From NCBI GenBank assembly GCA_964482955.1, contig CAYZZW010000028.1, forward strand, positions 1-42,729: a stretch of 42,729 nucleotides of DNA. Direction: 5' to 3'. The notes below the pieces were generated by a model, which was given only the letters and a program-made list of their open reading frames with translations, searched no databases and was not told the DNA's origin. Positions 40,718-42,729 of this stretch are shown here, piece by piece (the stretch's first letter is position 1; each line of letters begins with the position of its first letter). A program made the position numbers and the translations under genes. The DNA is from JAPLSN01 sp964482955 (lineage in GTDB: Bacteria; Spirochaetota; Spirochaetia; Treponematales; UBA12059).

Positions 40718-40810
40718 GCGCGGGATGATCCGCGGCGGAACCGGTCCACGCGGAAATCATCGTATTAAATTACGGCTTTTCGCGGGAAAACTGAAGCGGC
40801 GGGGGCTTTT

Positions 40811-40831
40811 TACCGAAAATTACGGTACATT
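40811..40831 (+). promoter_or_regulatory. Possible operator and -10 box before the exported-protein pair
   Basis: TACCGAAAATTACGGTA (40811-40827) has dyad symmetry with TACCG/CGGTA arms. A possible -10 box, TACATT (40826-40831), overlaps its right arm, without a good -35. The 9-mer AAATTACGG in it (40817-40825) also occurs 50 bp upstream (40767-40775). Confidence 0.35.
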
Positions 40832-40879
40832 GATCGGTGCGCGGGCGAATCGGATCGTTCCCGCCGTCGGAGGGAAAGC

Positions 40880-42061
40880 GTGAAGACGAAGGATATCGTT
40901 GCCGTCGCGTTGTGCGTCGCGTTTTCGGTTCGGGCGGCGGGGGCCGTGGATCTGTCCGTGCCCGCCCTGAGCGTCGAAACGCGCGGCTACGGCGAGGAAT
41001 CCGGCACCTTCGGACTTCTGTCGCGCGTGCGCGCCGATTTCGCGCTCTCGGGCGGCCCCAAATTCTCGGCCGCGCTCAAATTCGGCCTTGATACCCTGGT
41101 CGCCGAACAAGCAATCGCCCTGGACGACGCCTACGATCCGGATCCCGCGACGAACCTGTTCCTGATGGCCGATTCGGGCACCGACCTCAGGCTTCGGCTG
41201 GCGTACGCTTCCGCGCGCGAAGCCTTCGGCTTGCCGCTCGAGCTCGGCTGGTTCGTCGGGCACATGGATAGCGTCGGCACCGGCGCCGATTTTCCGCTTC
41301 GTTTCGGTACGCGCCCGTTCGCCACCGAATACCGGGGCTTCGCCGCGTTTCCCGCCGGCATCGGCGGCAATCCGCGCTACGCCTACGACGGCCTCCACGA
41401 AATCGCCGGTACCGGCCTCAAGGCCGAAGCCGCGCTCGGCGCCTGGATCGTCGACACCTGGCTTTACCAGGACAACCGCGCGGGGTTCGGCGTTTACTCG
41501 GCCGATTTCCGCGCTCTCGCGCGCCTGGAGCCCCTCAGCCTGGAACTCCACGCGGGCGCGACGTCCCCGCATTCCGACTTCGGCCTCTACCGGGCCAGCC
41601 TGCTCGCCCACGTGGAAACCTTTTCCGCGGGCGGCTTGCTCCTCGAGGTGGGACTTCCGGCTTTCGACCCGGCCGCGGCTGATCCCCTCGGCGGCGAGCG
41701 CTTCTTTTTCCTGTTCGAAGCCGCGCTCAAGACCGAGCCCGTCGGCTTCGTCCTCACCTTTTTCAAGCGGCCCGACTGGTACTTGAACGCCTGGACCGGC
41801 GAAGGCGGAATGGTCGACTGCCAGGCCGACCTGCGCGTCGGCGACGAATACGCGCCGTTCGGGCGCGCCGGGCTCAAGGTGTCCGGCGGCTTCGATTTCA
41901 ACGCGACGAGCGATCCGTTTACCCTGCGGGTCGTTCCGTACTATAAATCGATACGGGACGGGATCGCGTGGGAGTGTTCTCTCGGCGTGCGGTTCATGCC
42001 GGACGAGCCGACGGCGCTCCAGGCGTTCGAACCGTCGGTGTCCGCGACGGCGTCGTTCTGA
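40880..42061 (+). CDS. Predicted outer-membrane beta-barrel-like protein
   Basis: A 393-residue exported protein. A GTG start at 40880 (GGAGGGAAAGC upstream) gives a signal peptide ending near RAAGA (residue 22). The mature chain is made of alternating-pattern strands (SVETRGYG, LLSRVRADFALS, FSAALKFGL ...) and ends in phenylalanine (SATASF), as in outer-membrane barrels. No family is recognised. It is followed 25 nt later by another exported protein gene, and the pair probably forms one unit. A palindromic site precedes it. The gene diverges from cheA. Confidence 0.75.
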   Translation: MKTKDIVAVALCVAFSVRAAGAVDLSVPALSVETRGYGEESGTFGLLSRVRADFALSGGPKFSAALKFGLDTLVAEQAIALDDAYDPDPATNLFLMADSGTDLRLRLAYASAREAFGLPLELGWFVGHMDSVGTGADFPLRFGTRPFATEYRGFAAFPAGIGGNPRYAYDGLHEIAGTGLKAEAALGAWIVDTWLYQDNRAGFGVYSADFRALARLEPLSLELHAGATSPHSDFGLYRASLLAHVETFSAGGLLLEVGLPAFDPAAADPLGGERFFFLFEAALKTEPVGFVLTFFKRPDWYLNAWTGEGGMVDCQADLRVGDEYAPFGRAGLKVSGGFDFNATSDPFTLRVVPYYKSIRDGIAWECSLGVRFMPDEPTALQAFEPSVSATASF

Positions 42062-42086
42062 CGACCGACCGAAACGAGGAGCGATG

Positions 42087-42729
42087 ATGATGCGACGCAC
42101 GAGAATCTGCCTGCTGCTCGCCGCGCTGACGGCGCTGCCGCTCGTCCGGACGGCTGCCCAGACGACGATGGACGTCGGACTCGATCTGACCTGCTCGAAC
42201 CTGGCGTTCCCGATCGCGCTCGACCATTCGATGGCGCTCGTCACGGCGACGGACACCGATCCCATGCTGAACCTGCCGCTGTTCGCCACGGACGCGGAGA
42301 CGACAGGCTCCTTCCCGGACAACGTCTACACCGTCGGCATCGCTTCCTATCTCGACGCCGGACTGGCCGAAGATCTCAGGGCGCGCATGACGATCGGTTT
42401 CGACCCGGTCCTGTGGAACTACATTTCCGCCGTCGTGTCGTACCGCTCGGGCCCGTTCGCCTTCGGGTTCGGCCCCTACCTGGGCGGTCTCTACAACACG
42501 ACGGGCACGCCGGCCAAGGCCGGCATTTACGCCTCGGTCCGCTTCGAACAGCCGGGACTGGCTTTCGTCGCGGGCGAGATGATCTCGTCGCTCATGGGAC
42601 TCGTCGGCGACGACGACTACGTCCAGCAGGCGGTGAAGCTCGAACTCGGCTTCAACGTGCGGGGCGCCATCTGTTCCGTATCCGTCGACGTGAAGGAAAA
42701 ATCCATGCAGGACACCGCGGCGGGGGGCG
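42087..42729 (+). CDS. Exported protein, barrel-like, 3' end cut by the window
   Basis: An open frame running to the right window edge (about 214 residues visible). Three in-frame ATG codons (42084, 42087, 42090) follow GAGGAG; spacing favours the second or third. A signal peptide (MMRRTRICLLLAALTALPL...TAAQ) leads to a strand-rich chain with FGFGPYLGGLYNT and similar Gly/aromatic segments, suggesting another outer-membrane barrel. No stop codon is seen. Family unknown; its relation to the preceding protein cannot be judged from the visible part. Confidence 0.75.
   Translation, partial: MMRRTRICLLLAALTALPLVRTAAQTTMDVGLDLTCSNLAFPIALDHSMALVTATDTDPMLNLPLFATDAETTGSFPDNVYTVGIASYLDAGLAEDLRARMTIGFDPVLWNYISAVVSYRSGPFAFGFGPYLGGLYNTTGTPAKAGIYASVRFEQPGLAFVAGEMISSLMGLVGDDDYVQQAVKLELGFNVRGAICSVSVDVKEKSMQDTAAGG

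Overview
The window looks like a G+C-rich (roughly two thirds G+C by eye) chromosome segment of a spirochaete, most likely a free-living or gut-associated relative of Treponema/Spirochaeta. The clearest markers are a minus-strand chemotaxis operon in the order cheA - cheW fused to a CheR-like domain - cheX - cheY (35811-40679), a BMP-type (PnrA/TmpC-like) nucleoside ABC transporter at the left edge, and a CHASE2 adenylate cyclase next to a FecR-domain gene. Assignment to a genus is not possible from the sequence alone. No transposase, integrase, phage gene, rRNA or CRISPR array was seen.

Layout. 1-4907 (+): end of a BMP substrate-binding protein, a double ATPase, two permeases and a translationally coupled nitroreductase. 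4965-8347 (+): a HisKA_2/HWE-like histidine kinase, a TtcA-like tRNA thiolation PP-loop protein and a MATE efflux pump. 8436-8864 (-): a YhbY/CRM RNA-binding protein. 8936-9850 (+): a membrane protein with a zinc ribbon. 9971-12220 (-): a chemoreceptor. 12279-18714 (-): an apparent operon of CHASE2 adenylate cyclase, split transketolase (two subunits), rpiB and an MFS transporter. 18831-23382 (+): exported protein, beta-barrel-like protein, FecR-domain protein, HEAT-like exported protein and an SDR epimerase. This cluster diverges from the cyclase operon through a promoter pair whose -10 boxes overlap. 23391-24152 (-): a methyltransferase. 24301-25569 (+): an MFS transporter. 25570-26099: non-coding, with a tRNA-Pro(GGG) gene, tRNA fragments and several hairpins. 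26100-27931 (+): an AT-richer small lipoprotein coupled to a beta-propeller protein. 28128-33764 (+): an export operon with a LolD-like ATPase, two FtsX-type permeases, a LolA-like exported protein and a beta-barrel-like protein. 33807-35439 (-): a metallopeptidase-like lipoprotein, a 50-residue zinc ribbon and a small hypothetical protein. 35683-35756 (-): tRNA-Val(GAC). 35811-40679 (-): chemotaxis operon. 40880-42729 (+): two exported proteins, at least one barrel-like, the last cut by the window edge.

The most interesting non-coding signals are: (i) two roughly 150-bp copies of an element with perfect 18-bp terminal inverted repeats, each sitting between two operon genes in the same orientation relative to transcription; (ii) the tRNA-Pro locus, where an intact tRNA lies in a 20-bp extended acceptor stem and is flanked by partial tRNA-Pro sequences; (iii) several promoters whose -10 box lies only 6-7 nt before the start codon, implying leaderless mRNAs; (iv) the overlapping divergent promoter between the cyclase and FecR units. 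The most interesting gene sets are the Lol-like export operon with its own barrel and the adenylate cyclase/FecR/HEAT/barrel locus.
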